From Pseudomonadota bacterium (GTDB lineage Bacteria > Pseudomonadota > Alphaproteobacteria > Acetobacterales > Acetobacteraceae): DNA of 43,638 nt. The position numbers were made by a program, and so were the translations under genes. This document shows, piece by piece, positions 11,495-21,198 of this stretch. The notes beneath the pieces are model-generated. The model saw only the letters and a program-made list of their open reading frames with translations, had not been told where the DNA came from and made no database searches. The stretch is taken from the NCBI GenBank assembly GCA_021816925.1, contig JAKAWQ010000026.1, positions 1 to 43,638 of the forward strand. The letters run 5' to 3'. The stretch's first letter is position 1. Every line of letters starts with the position of its first letter.

Positions 11495-11689
11495 ATGGGC
11501 AGGACGCGACGACCCTGCACGCCGGAGTTCCGTCGGCAATGGGTCGAAATGGTGCATGCCGGTCGCTCGCCTAAGGAGTCGGCACGAGAGTTCGAACCGA
11601 CGGTGCTGTCGATTGGGAACTGGCTTTCCCGGTCGGCGCGCAACGTCAACCGCGGCGACGGTGGCTGGCGAGTCGGCGAGCGCAACTGA
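11495..11689 (+). pseudogene. IS3-family OrfA transposase remnant
   Basis: The frame reads MGRTRRPCTPEFRRQWVEMVHAGRSPKESAREFEP and then WLSRSARN, a helix-turn-helix OrfA opening of the IS3 group in which TPEFRRQ..VE and SP.E.AREFEP are typical. It stops after 64 codons, without the usual leucine-zipper tail or OrfB. The remnant lies in the 306 bp between the two pilin units (11436-11741). An 11-bp direct repeat (AACCTTTGCGC) occurs at 11470-11480 and 11750-11760, around most of this spacer. It is probably what is left of an insertion involved in forming the duplication. Confidence 0.7.
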
Positions 11690-11966
11690 AATCAAGAATT
11701 CGCGTCGATCAAAGGCAGGCGAAGCGACGTGGGCTGCATGAGCATCTCCAACCTTTGCGCACCTTTCGGCCTGGCACATCCGATATCCCCGGAATGGCGC
11801 TTCCGAAAGGTTTAACCTTTTGGCAAGCCATTTCGTGATTTCCTGCGAGGGACGAGGTCTGGAGCCCTCTGCGCACCAACCTTTCGGAGAAAATTCCGGG
11901 TGTTCGTCGAACAGCCTCTCGCACGCCGTCGGCGACTGCGCCGCGCGGATGGAAACAGGAACCGGA

Positions 11967-12140
11967 ATGATGATCGAATACTTCAGGACATGGCTCGCGC
12001 TGAAGACCGATGCGCGCGCAGTGACCGCGCTCGAATACGGGATGATCGCTGCGCTGATTGCAGCGGTCATCATCGGCACTGTGGCAACGCTCGGCACCCA
12101 GCTCGAGACCGCTTTCACCAACGTCAGCGCCGGTCTCTGA
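11967..12140 (+). CDS. flp: Flp/Fap-type Tad pilin, copy 2
   Basis: Pilin of 57 residues, paralogue of the gene at 11046. Same leader, same RAVTALEYGMIAALIAA processing region with Ala at the position before the cut, and a C-terminus ending FTNVSAGL instead of FTTVSTHL. It heads the intact operon: the peptidase gene starts 112 bp downstream and the other assembly genes follow in near-continuous overlap. Two pilin genes in one locus could give mixed fibres or dosage, or one may be losing function; both frames are open. Confidence 0.93.
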   Translation: MMIEYFRTWLALKTDARAVTALEYGMIAALIAAVIIGTVATLGTQLETAFTNVSAGL

Positions 12141-12155
12141 TCGGCCGGTCCGGCC

Positions 12156-12170
12156 GGCCGGCCTCCGGCC
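12156..12170 (+). other. GC hairpin after pilin copy 2
   Basis: Same GGCCGG-CCT-CCGGCC hairpin as after copy 1, at the exact 921-bp offset. It separates the pilin gene from the peptidase gene, the only sizeable gap in the operon. Plausible attenuator or 3'-stabilising element; no T-run. Confidence 0.35.
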
Positions 12171-12252
12171 GCGGTTCGGCACGCGCTCCCGCGTGCGTCC
12201 TACCGCGCCGGTCCGGCGTGTCGGTCCTGGCGGTCTTCCCAAAACGGGTGGC

Positions 12253-12819
12253 ATGATGCCGGAGCCCTGGTCGCAGTTCGCCACGACGTTGCTGCTGGCC
12301 GCAAGCGTTACGGTTCTTCTTGCGGCGGTCGCGACCGATGTCGCATTTCGTCGCGTGCCGAACGCGTTGCCCGCCATACTGGCGACGATCGGCCTCCTTC
12401 TGCGCGCCATTGCGGGTTCGCTTTCCGGAGGAATGGTCGCCGCTCTGGCGATGTTTGCGATGGCGGCCTTTTGCTGGCGGCGCGGCTGGATCGGCGGCGG
12501 GGACGTCAAGCTGCTGGCGGCCACCGCGCTCACGGTACCGCCGCTGCGTGCCCCCGCCTTTCTGCTCGCTGTTGCGCTCGCCGGAGGAGTGCTCGCCGTA
12601 CTCTATCTTCTGCTTTCAGGGCTGCTGGCGGGGCGTGCTCATCCGTACCCCCCGCCCCGCCATCCGACGCATTCCCACGGCTCGCGCCTCTTGGACCAGA
12701 CCAGAGATCTCCTCTCACGCATCCTGCGTATCGAGCGGTGGCGGATCCGCCACCGGGGCTCATTGCCCTATGCCGCCGCGATCGCGGCCGGAGCGCTCTT
12801 CACCTTGATGAAGCAATGA
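12253..12819 (+). CDS. cpaA: Tad prepilin peptidase CpaA/TadV
   Basis: Aspartic prepilin peptidase (A24 family) of 188 residues in the inner membrane, cutting the leader from Flp pilins. The two catalytic aspartates are in ATDVAFRRVPNALPA and in IGGGDVKLLAA. Several hydrophobic helices and a short length without the N-terminal cysteine/methylase domain fit the minimal Tad type. The start is the first of two adjacent ATGs, right after AAAACGGGTGGC; a longer upstream frame overlaps the pilin and is not used. The C-terminal third (about residues 130-170) is a basic hydrophilic loop before a last helix. It ends 7 bp before cpaB. Confidence 0.92.
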   Translation: MMPEPWSQFATTLLLAASVTVLLAAVATDVAFRRVPNALPAILATIGLLLRAIAGSLSGGMVAALAMFAMAAFCWRRGWIGGGDVKLLAATALTVPPLRAPAFLLAVALAGGVLAVLYLLLSGLLAGRAHPYPPPRHPTHSHGSRLLDQTRDLLSRILRIERWRIRHRGSLPYAAAIAAGALFTLMKQ

Positions 12820-12826
12820 GGCTGCC

Positions 12827-13672
12827 ATGGTTGTGCGGATCGCTCTCTTCGCTCTCATGGCACTTGGCCTCGCCGGCTTCGGCACCGTCGCCTGGATCGC
12901 AACCCGAGGGCCGGCGGTGCCGCACAAGGTGGTCGCGGCGCCACCCGAGAAGATTGCCGTGCTCGTGGCGGCGCATCCGCTGCAGCCGGGCATCCTTCTC
13001 CAGCCGAGCGATCTCTCCGCCATCAGCATGCTCTCCCCGGCGGTGCCGCCCGGCGCCAGCCGCGATACGCCGGCGGATCGAGCCGGCCTGATCGGGGCGA
13101 TGATTCGCCGCCCCATGCTTCAGGGCCAGCCCTTCCTGCCGCTTGACGTGATGCGTCCGGGCGATCATGGCTTCCTGGCGGCGGTGCTTGCTCCGGGCAT
13201 GCGCGCCGTCACTGTCGGTGTCGACGAGATCAGCGGCGGGGCGGGTCTTATTTGGCCCGGCGATCGCGTTGATCTGGTCCTTACCCAGCAGATTGCAGAC
13301 AAGAACCTGCCGCTCGGCAAGCGCCTTGCGGCCGAGACGGTACTTAGCGATGTCCGCGTGATCGCGATCGACCAGCACTTGGTCCAGGGTGAAAACCCGA
13401 ACGGGCTAAGCGCCAAACTTGCCCGTACGGCGACCCTCGAAGTCACTCCCCTTGAAGCCGAGCAGGTCGCGGTTGCGACACGGCTTGGCCAGCTTTCGCT
13501 CGTCGTGCGATCCGCGGATCCCACTCCGGGCGGGCTCAAGCGTGATCACCCGGCGATCGCCTGGGCCGGCCAGGTGTCCCCTGCCCTCAACGTCGCAGTG
13601 CCTGCACATGGGCCCGGCGCCACGCTCCGCGTGTTCCGGGGGGCGGCAAAGGTCGAGAAGGTGCATTTCTGA
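12827..13672 (+). CDS. cpaB: Tad pilus assembly protein CpaB/RcpC
   Basis: Protein of 281 residues with an N-terminal membrane anchor (VRIALFALMALGLAGFGTVAWIA). A SAF-type domain follows (KIAVLVAAHPLQPGILLQPSDLSAI ... GAMIRRPMLQGQPF), then a CpaB C-terminal part (APGMRAVTVGVDEISGGAGLIWPGDRVDLVLTQ). The family works in the periplasm near the secretin. It ends in a TGATG overlap with the secretin gene, so translation is coupled. Confidence 0.92.
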   Translation: MVVRIALFALMALGLAGFGTVAWIATRGPAVPHKVVAAPPEKIAVLVAAHPLQPGILLQPSDLSAISMLSPAVPPGASRDTPADRAGLIGAMIRRPMLQGQPFLPLDVMRPGDHGFLAAVLAPGMRAVTVGVDEISGGAGLIWPGDRVDLVLTQQIADKNLPLGKRLAAETVLSDVRVIAIDQHLVQGENPNGLSAKLARTATLEVTPLEAEQVAVATRLGQLSLVVRSADPTPGGLKRDHPAIAWAGQVSPALNVAVPAHGPGATLRVFRGAAKVEKVHF

Positions 13673-15552
13673 TGCGCGGTCTTCTTGCGCTCGCACTCCT
13701 TCTTCCCGCGATCGCGTGCCCCAGACCGGCAATCAGCGCGGCGCCACACGAGACGGCGCAGATTGTCGTGCGGGCCACCGCGGACGATTGGGTCAGTGTG
13801 GCCGATGCCGCGGGGCATGTGATTCTCGGTCGGCTGCTGCATCGAAACGACCGCCTGGCGCTACCGGAAGGTCCCGGGTACGTCTTCACCGCAGGAAACG
13901 CCGCGGCCACGACGCTGCTCATCGATGGCCGGCCCGCGCCGCCGCTCGGCGCGGTCGGCCAAGTCGTCAGCAACCAGCCGCTCGACCCGGCGCTGATCGC
14001 CGCGGGGCGCCTGCCGGCACAGCTTGCGGCGGCCCGGAGCGCGGCCACGACAACCCCCGCCAAGCCGAGTGCGGCCGCGCCGATCGCGACGAGCGCGTCA
14101 CCCAGGGCCGCCTACCTTCAGCCGGCCGCCATCGTGGTACCCCGGCACCCGCCGATCGAGGCGGCGAGCGCACCAGCGCACGAGGCGGCGCCTCCTGAGC
14201 CGGCGGTTGCGCCAACAGGAGTTGCCGCGCCGCCCGCTGCGACAACGGTGAGCAGTCCGAGCGCAGCCGGCGCCACCATCGCGCTCACCTCCGGGGCGGG
14301 GCGGGTGATTTCCCTTGGCCGGGCGGCTGCCAGTGTCTTCACGGCCGACCCGAAGGTTGCCGATGTGCGTCCGGCCAGTCCGACCAGCCTCTTCGTTCTC
14401 GGCGTAGCGCCTGGCGAGACGACCATTGCGGCACTCGATCAGGCGGGCCACCCGATCGCCCAGTATCGCGTGATCGTCACACCCTCCGCCTTTGGACCCG
14501 ATGCGGCCGCTGCCATGATCGCGCGCCTGATGCCGGGTGCGCAGGTAACGTTGAGCGCCGTCCCCGACGGGCTCGTCGTCGCCGGAACTGTCGCCACTGC
14601 GGCCGATGCGGCCGAAATCATGGCCCTTGTGCACGGTTACGTCGACGCGAAGCAAACGGTGCACGATGAACTCACGGTGCTCGGCGACATCCAGGTATCA
14701 CTGCAGGTACGAATTGCGGAGATGTCGCGCAGCATCACGCGCGAGCTCGGCGTAAACTGGCAGGCGCTCGGCAGCACCGGCGGCAAGATCACCGCCAACT
14801 TCATGGCGCCGAGCGCGCTTGCATTCCTGAACACGGCCGAGAACACGTTCAACCTGACCTACCAGAGCGGGCACACGAACGTGAATGCGATCATCGATGC
14901 GCTCGCCCAGGACCAGCTCGCACGCATGCTGGCCGAACCCAACTTGACCGCCATGAGCGGGCAGACCGCGAGCTTCCTTGTCGGCGGCGAGTTCCCGATC
15001 CCGATCGCCATGCAGAACGGCTCGATTTCGGTGCAATTCCAGCCGTACGGCGTTTCGCTTTCGTTCATTCCGACGGTTCTCGCGGACAACCGAATCAGCC
15101 TGCGCGTCCGCCCGGAGGTGAGCGAGCTGACCACCCAGGGCGCCGTACAGCTCAGCGAAGGCAACTCGACCATCCAGATCCCGGCCCTTCTCGTCCGGCG
15201 TACCGAGACCACGGTCGAACTCGGGAGCGGGCAGAGTTTCGCCATTGCCGGGCTCCTCCAGGACCAGGCCACGCAGATCGATCAGGGGCTGCCGGGCCTG
15301 AATGAAGTGCCTATTCTTGGCGCGCTCTTCAATTCCGACAGTTTCCAGCACAACGAAACAGAGCTCGTCATCGTCGTGACGCCCTATATCGTCCGCCCGG
15401 TGAACCATCCGTCGGCCTTGAGGCTGCCCACGGACGGCTGGAGCCCGCCTTCGGATCTCGAACGCATCCTCTTCCATCGCCAGCAGGCCCGCGGCGTGGC
15501 CACCCGGCTCACAGCTCGCATTCCGGGCGATGCCGGGTTCATCGCGCAATGA
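13672..15552 (+). CDS. cpaC: Tad secretin CpaC/RcpA with N-terminal RodZ_C-like domain
   Basis: Outer-membrane secretin of 626 residues. A signal peptide (MRGLLALALLLPAIACPRPAISA) is followed at about residues 28-114 by a domain resembling the RodZ C-terminal domain (DUF4115): Trp40, Gly48, GNA at 75-77, DG at 85-86, PLG and a final LDP..I..G. An Ala/Pro/Thr-rich linker runs to about 200. Then comes the normal secretin: pilus N-domain (GRVISLGRAAASVFTADPKVADVRPASPTSLFVLGVAPGETTI), a BON-like ring domain, and the barrel domain with AEPNLTAMSGQTASFLVGGEFPIP and LLVRRTETTVELGSGQSFAIAGLLQ. It is longer than usual CpaC because of the extra domain. Four-base overlap with the next gene. Confidence 0.92.
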   Translation: MRGLLALALLLPAIACPRPAISAAPHETAQIVVRATADDWVSVADAAGHVILGRLLHRNDRLALPEGPGYVFTAGNAAATTLLIDGRPAPPLGAVGQVVSNQPLDPALIAAGRLPAQLAAARSAATTTPAKPSAAAPIATSASPRAAYLQPAAIVVPRHPPIEAASAPAHEAAPPEPAVAPTGVAAPPAATTVSSPSAAGATIALTSGAGRVISLGRAAASVFTADPKVADVRPASPTSLFVLGVAPGETTIAALDQAGHPIAQYRVIVTPSAFGPDAAAAMIARLMPGAQVTLSAVPDGLVVAGTVATAADAAEIMALVHGYVDAKQTVHDELTVLGDIQVSLQVRIAEMSRSITRELGVNWQALGSTGGKITANFMAPSALAFLNTAENTFNLTYQSGHTNVNAIIDALAQDQLARMLAEPNLTAMSGQTASFLVGGEFPIPIAMQNGSISVQFQPYGVSLSFIPTVLADNRISLRVRPEVSELTTQGAVQLSEGNSTIQIPALLVRRTETTVELGSGQSFAIAGLLQDQATQIDQGLPGLNEVPILGALFNSDSFQHNETELVIVVTPYIVRPVNHPSALRLPTDGWSPPSDLERILFHRQQARGVATRLTARIPGDAGFIAQ

Positions 15553-15884
15553 GAGGAAACGCCTTGACCGCTCTCCGACTTCTGCCTGCCCTCACGCTTC
15601 TCCTGGCGGCGTCCGGCTGCACAATGGCCGGGGATCCGATGATGCGCGCGGGCACGTGGCACCCTACCGGCGTCAACGCAGCAAATCTTGCGGCGATGGT
15701 TGCCAACCCGCATGACCTCGTGCAAGGCGAGGACGCCAACGGTACTCCCGGCCCGGTTGCCGTGCTTCCGGTCGCCCGCCTTCGAGCGGACAAGGTTCCC
15801 GCGCTGCCCAACAACAGCATCGTCCAGATCGGCGGGACGACGACCAACTCCGGTGGCGGTTCACCGGGAGGAACCGGCCCCTGA
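15549..15884 (+). CDS. Short CpaD-like pilus lipoprotein
   Basis: Lipoprotein of 111 residues with lipobox LAASGC after a hydrophobic leader. The segment VNAANLAAMVANPHDLVQGEDANGTPGP matches the conserved C-terminal motif of CpaD (N-LAAMVA-P-DLV), the protein encoded between cpaC and cpaE in Caulobacter-type loci. Known CpaD proteins are roughly twice as long, so this one keeps little more than the motif region. The ATG overlaps the secretin stop; an in-frame TTG at 15564 preceded by AGAGG is an alternative start. A role in secretin targeting is inferred from position. Confidence 0.7.
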   Translation: MRGNALTALRLLPALTLLLAASGCTMAGDPMMRAGTWHPTGVNAANLAAMVANPHDLVQGEDANGTPGPVAVLPVARLRADKVPALPNNSIVQIGGTTTNSGGGSPGGTGP

Positions 15885-17139
15885 TGCCTGACGACGGGGT
15901 TCTTTCGGCACGATCTGCAACTGATGCGCCTTCCAGCGGCGAGCGGACGGCGATTCTTGCCTTCATCGCCGATGCGCAATCGGAAAGCATCCTGCGTGAA
16001 GCGATTGTCGAGGCGGTTCCGCAAGGCATGGAGATTCGCCGCGGCAACATCCGGACCGCGATCAATGTGCTCTCGCGCGTCAACACTCCGCGTACCCTGA
16101 TTGTCGACGTCAGCGGCGAAGAGCAACCGCTCACCGCCCTCGGCGATCTTTCGCAGGTGGTCGAACCCGACGTGCGGGTGCTGGTTATCGGCGATCTCGA
16201 AGACGTCAATTTTTATCGCCACATTACGCGCGGGCTCGGAGCGCTCGAGTATCTGTACAAGCCGCTCTCGCGGGACATGGTGGCAAGGCATTTCCGCCCC
16301 TTCATTGTCGAAGAGAAGAATCCCTCCGAGGCGGTACTCGGCGGGCGGATCGTCACCATCACCGGTGTCCGCGGGGGCGTGGGCGCTACCACCGTTGCCG
16401 CCAATCTTGCCTGGCATTTCGGTGTTGCCGCCCGCCGCCACACCGTTCTGTTCGATCCCGATCTCTATTGCGGAACGGCAGCGCTGCTTCTCAATGCCAA
16501 GACGGGCAGCGGATTGCGTACCGCGCTTGAATCGCCGGAACGGATCGATGAATTGTTCGTCGAACGAGCCGCGCAACCGGTCGCCGACCGGCTGCACGTG
16601 CTCGCCGGCGAGGAAAAACTTTCGGACGCGCCTTCCTATGCGCCCGATGCTGCCGTTAAGCTGCTCGAGGCACTGCGGCGGCGGTACAATTTCGTCGTTG
16701 CCGACGTGCCCTTTTTGCCGTTGCACCTCAACCGTGACCTGCTCGACCTCGCGCACCAGCGGGTTCTCGTGCTCGATCCCTCGCTTGCTGCGGCGCGTGA
16801 CACGTTGCGGCTCCTTGCCCTGCCGCCCGGGCCCTCGCAACCGCGCCGTGCGGTTGTCGTGCTCAACCGGCTGGGACGCCCGGGCGGCCTCACCTCACGG
16901 GAGGTCGAGGAAGCGCTCAAGATGAGGCCCGACGTAACGATTCCCGACCTGCCCCGCCTGGTCGGGACGGCGGCCAGCATGGGGGAGCCTGCGGTGGCCG
17001 CGCGCGGCGGCTTCCGTACCGGAATCGTCGAGCTTGCGCGCGAGGTCGCTTTCGTCCGGCTGCTGGATTCCTCCGCGGGCACGGGAAGCACCGAGCTTCT
17101 CGAGCCTCGACGGCGACGCCGGCTGTTCGGGCGACGCCG

Positions 17140-17143
<4 letters not shown>
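15884..17143 (+). CDS. cpaE: Tad localisation ATPase CpaE/TadZ
   Basis: Protein of 419 residues: an N-terminal receiver-like domain (TLIVDVSGEEQPLTAL ... DVRVLVIGDLEDVNFYRHI) followed by a MinD/ParA-type ATPase domain. The P-loop is degenerate, GVRGGVGATTVAANLA, with Ala where MinD has Lys, as is common in CpaE. Switch regions FDPDLYCGTAA and VVADVPFLPL follow. CpaE marks the pole or site where the pilus machine assembles. A strongly basic tail (EPRRRRRLFGRRR) ends the protein. Its ATG overlaps the upstream stop by one base and its end overlaps cpaF by four. Confidence 0.92.
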
Positions 17144-18560
<1,417 letters not shown>

Positions 18561-18564
<4 letters not shown>

Positions 18565-19526
18565 ATCCGCTTCTGCTCCGTCTTCTCCTCTTTGCTTGCG
18601 TCGGTCTCGCCGGTCTCGGCTTTTCCAGTCTCCTGGTCCTGAGGCTGGATCGTAGCAACGCACGTCGCCGCCAGCGTATCGCCGCGGCGACGACGCCCTA
18701 CCTTCCCAGCGGCGAGGCGGAGATGGTCAATCTTTTTCGCCGCACGAGGGCCACCCGCTCGGGTGCGCTCAAACGAAAGGCAGCCCTGCTGATCGGGTTC
18801 GATCCCAACCGGCGGGATGTCTATCCGCTGCCCTGGTGGGTCGTCCTCGGGGCGGCACTCGCCGTTTCCCGCGGGGCCGCGGGAATCATGGGCGGCCTGC
18901 TCGGACCACTTTCGCTGGCACTCGTTCCCGTCGGCACGGTTTTCCTCTGCCGCTCCTTCTTCGGATGGTGCGACGGCCGACGGACGCGTCTGCTGTTTCA
19001 TCAGATGCCGGACGCGCTGGCGATGATCGTCCGGTCCGTCCGCGTCGGCATCCCGATGCATGAGGCGATGCAGGTTGTTGCCCGGGAGGGTGCAGATCCG
19101 ACGGCGGAGGAATTCAGGCTGCTTGGCAACCGCATCATGCTCGGCATGCCGCTCGACGAGGCGCTGCGCGACATGGCGGATCGCAACGGCCTTGCCGAGT
19201 ACCGGTTCTTCGCCACCGCGCTTTCGCTGCAAAGCCAGACCGGGGGAGGGCTCACGGAAACGCTTGAGAACCTTGCCGAGGTCATCCGCAAGCGGGTGGC
19301 GCTGCGCGCCCGCGGCTATGCGCTGGCCTCGGAGGCCCGAACCAGCGCCGGCATCCTGGCGGCTCTGCCCGTGGTCACCGGGATCGCCCTCTGGTTCCTC
19401 AACCGTGCCTATACGTCCCAGCTTTTCACCGACCCGACGGGCCGGAAGATTTTCGGCACAGCCGTTCTCTCCCTCGTCATCGGCCTGCTGGTCATGCGCA
19501 GCATCATCCAGCGCAGCCTGACGTGA
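18561..19526 (+). CDS. tadB: Tad platform protein TadB
   Basis: Inner-membrane protein of 321 residues with a type II secretion F domain. An N-terminal helix is followed by a basic cytoplasmic stretch, two central helices, the GspF signature region (LLFHQMPDALAMIVRSVRVGIPMHEAMQVVAREGADPTAEEFRLL) and QSQTGGGLTETLENLAEVIR, then two C-terminal helices. Together with TadC it forms the platform driven by CpaF. Four-base overlaps on both sides. Confidence 0.93.
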
Positions 19527-20461
19527 GCGAGAGCGCTCTCCTTCTCACGCTTGGGGGCATGGCGGTCGTCTTCATGCTCTTCTCCGCTCTGCTTCTTCAG
19601 GCGGTGGGCAGGCAAAACCGCTTCCACGCCCGGGTTCGCCTGGTGCAGGCCTCCGCCGGGCTGACGACCGCGGAGCCGCCGGTGACCATCGCGGGCCACG
19701 GTTTCCTGCGGGTGGTGGCGATGATCGGCACGGCGATCGCGCGCAGCGGGCTGCTCTCCACTCGCACGCTGCTCGAATTCCAGCAGACCCTCTTTTCCGC
19801 GGGCTTCCGTGGACCAAACGGACTTGGACTCTTCGTAGGCGGCAAGCTTCTGCTTCTCTGCCTGCTTCCGCTCGTTGCCTTCCCGCTGCTGCAGTCGATG
19901 CACCTGCCTGTTCTTCTCCGTAACATCCTGATTCTGGGTTCCGGCGCACTCGGCCTGCTTGCGCCGGACATCATTGTGCGCCAAATGCGCGACAGGTATC
20001 TCCGCCAACTCGAAAAGGGGCTGCCGGACGCTCTCGATATGCTTGTCATCTGTGCCGAGGCGGGACTCAACCTCGAGGCGGCCATCAGCCGCGTGGCAAC
20101 GGAAATTCGCTTCGCCAACCGGGCCGCGGCCGAGGAACTTGCGCAGACCGCGGGGGAGCTCCGTATCACCTCTGATACGCGCGCAGCGTTGCTCAACCTT
20201 GGCAAGCGCACGGGACTCGACTCCTTGAAGCGGCTCGGCGCAGTTCTAACGCAGAGCATCCAATATGGCACACCGCTGACACGGGCGCTTCGCCTGCTTG
20301 CCGCCGAGATGCGCGAGGAAATGCTTACCCGTTTCGAGGCCCGGGCCGCTCGCCTGCCGGTGCTGCTCACCGTGCCGATGATCCTCTTCATCCTGCCGTG
20401 TGTGTTCATGATCGTGGGCGGTCCGGCCCTGCTGCAGGTCCTGCGTGCTTTCCATCATTGA
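19523..20461 (+). CDS. tadC: Tad platform protein TadC
   Basis: Second GspF-domain membrane protein, 312 residues. An N-terminal helix, central helices (KLLLLCLLPLVAFPLLQSMH and LLRNILILGSGALGLLAPDIIV), the signature GLPDALDMLVICAEAGLNLEAAISRVATEI and a C-terminal helix ending in FILPCVFMIVGGPALLQVL define TadC. The start is GTG in a GTGA overlap with the tadB stop. Confidence 0.93.
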   Translation: MSESALLLTLGGMAVVFMLFSALLLQAVGRQNRFHARVRLVQASAGLTTAEPPVTIAGHGFLRVVAMIGTAIARSGLLSTRTLLEFQQTLFSAGFRGPNGLGLFVGGKLLLLCLLPLVAFPLLQSMHLPVLLRNILILGSGALGLLAPDIIVRQMRDRYLRQLEKGLPDALDMLVICAEAGLNLEAAISRVATEIRFANRAAAEELAQTAGELRITSDTRAALLNLGKRTGLDSLKRLGAVLTQSIQYGTPLTRALRLLAAEMREEMLTRFEARAARLPVLLTVPMILFILPCVFMIVGGPALLQVLRAFHH

Positions 20462-20472
20462 GGATTGGCAAA

Positions 20473-21198
20473 ATGCGAGTCCTGTTCGTTGTCGCGGCGT
20501 TGGCGCTGGCCTCCTGCGCTGCGCAATCTCCTGCCCTCCGTTCCGCGGCGGGCGCCAGGCTCAGCGTTGCAGATGCGGCCTTGCGAGGCGGCGATCCGAG
20601 CCTCGCGCTGCATGTCGCCGACGCCGTGCTCGCTCGCCAACCAACCAACGTCGAGGCGCTTCTGCGCGAGGGCGATGCGCTCGCCGCGCTCGGTCGCACC
20701 GATGAAGCGGCGCTCAGCTACCAACATGTGCTCGCGCTCGAGCCCGGATCGCGGGCTGCACGAATCGGGCTCGGCCGCATCCGCCTGAAATCCGATCCCG
20801 CGCAGGCGGAGAGGCTGTTTGCCGAGGTGGTACGGGCACATCCGAACGATGTCGTTGCGCTCGATGACCGCGGCATCGCACTCGACCTCGAGGGCCGGCA
20901 TCAGGCGGCTGCGGTGTCCTATCGCGCCGCCCTCGCCGTGCAGCCGGATGACACCGCTGCCGAGGTCAACCTTGCGCTCTCACTGGCCCTGGCGGGACAC
21001 GCCCGGCAGGCGGTCGCGATGCTCCGCCCACTCGCTCAGTCGGAAACCGCGAATCGCCGCATTCAAGATGACCTCGCGGTTGCGCTTGCCATGAGCGGGG
21101 AAACGCAGGCGGCCTCGGACGTACTCGCGCCCGAACTCAGTCGTAGCCAGATCACGACCGCGATTGCCGCTTACCGGGCGCTGCAGCCGGGACCCTGA
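20473..21198 (+). CDS. tadD: Tad TPR lipoprotein TadD
   Basis: Lipoprotein of 241 residues. A short leader ends in the lipobox LASC. At least four tetratricopeptide-like units follow (for example NVEALLREGDALAALGRTDEAALSYQHVLALEPG and DVVALDDRGIALDLEGRHQAAAVSYRAALAVQPDD). TadD-type proteins are thought to assist assembly of the outer-membrane part of the apparatus. The ATG has GAGGA 8 nt upstream and lies 11 bp after tadC. It is the last pilus gene here; tadE, tadF and tadG do not follow. Confidence 0.88.
   Translation: MRVLFVVAALALASCAAQSPALRSAAGARLSVADAALRGGDPSLALHVADAVLARQPTNVEALLREGDALAALGRTDEAALSYQHVLALEPGSRAARIGLGRIRLKSDPAQAERLFAEVVRAHPNDVVALDDRGIALDLEGRHQAAAVSYRAALAVQPDDTAAEVNLALSLALAGHARQAVAMLRPLAQSETANRRIQDDLAVALAMSGETQAASDVLAPELSRSQITTAIAAYRALQPGP

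Larger units (their letters stand above)
11742..12356 (+). repeat. Tandem duplication, copy 2 (pilin unit)
   Basis: Second copy of the 615-bp unit, offset exactly 921 bp from the first. Here the peptidase frame continues intact beyond the repeat end, so this copy is the original junction with the rest of the Tad operon. The upstream 225 bp are also copied, so both pilin genes should carry the same promoter. Near the left end, 7 bp (AACCTTT in place of GATGCGG) differ between copies. Confidence 0.85.

Noticed and set aside
12471-13091. Plus-strand frame of 206 codons over cpaA and cpaB
   Set aside because: Out of frame with both real genes and rich in Arg, Ser and Pro; a shadow frame.
16368-16418. 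CpaE P-loop lacking Lys as a sign of a dead ATPase
   Set aside because: The Ala in GVRGGVGATT is common in CpaE/TadZ proteins, so it is normal for the family rather than a defect.
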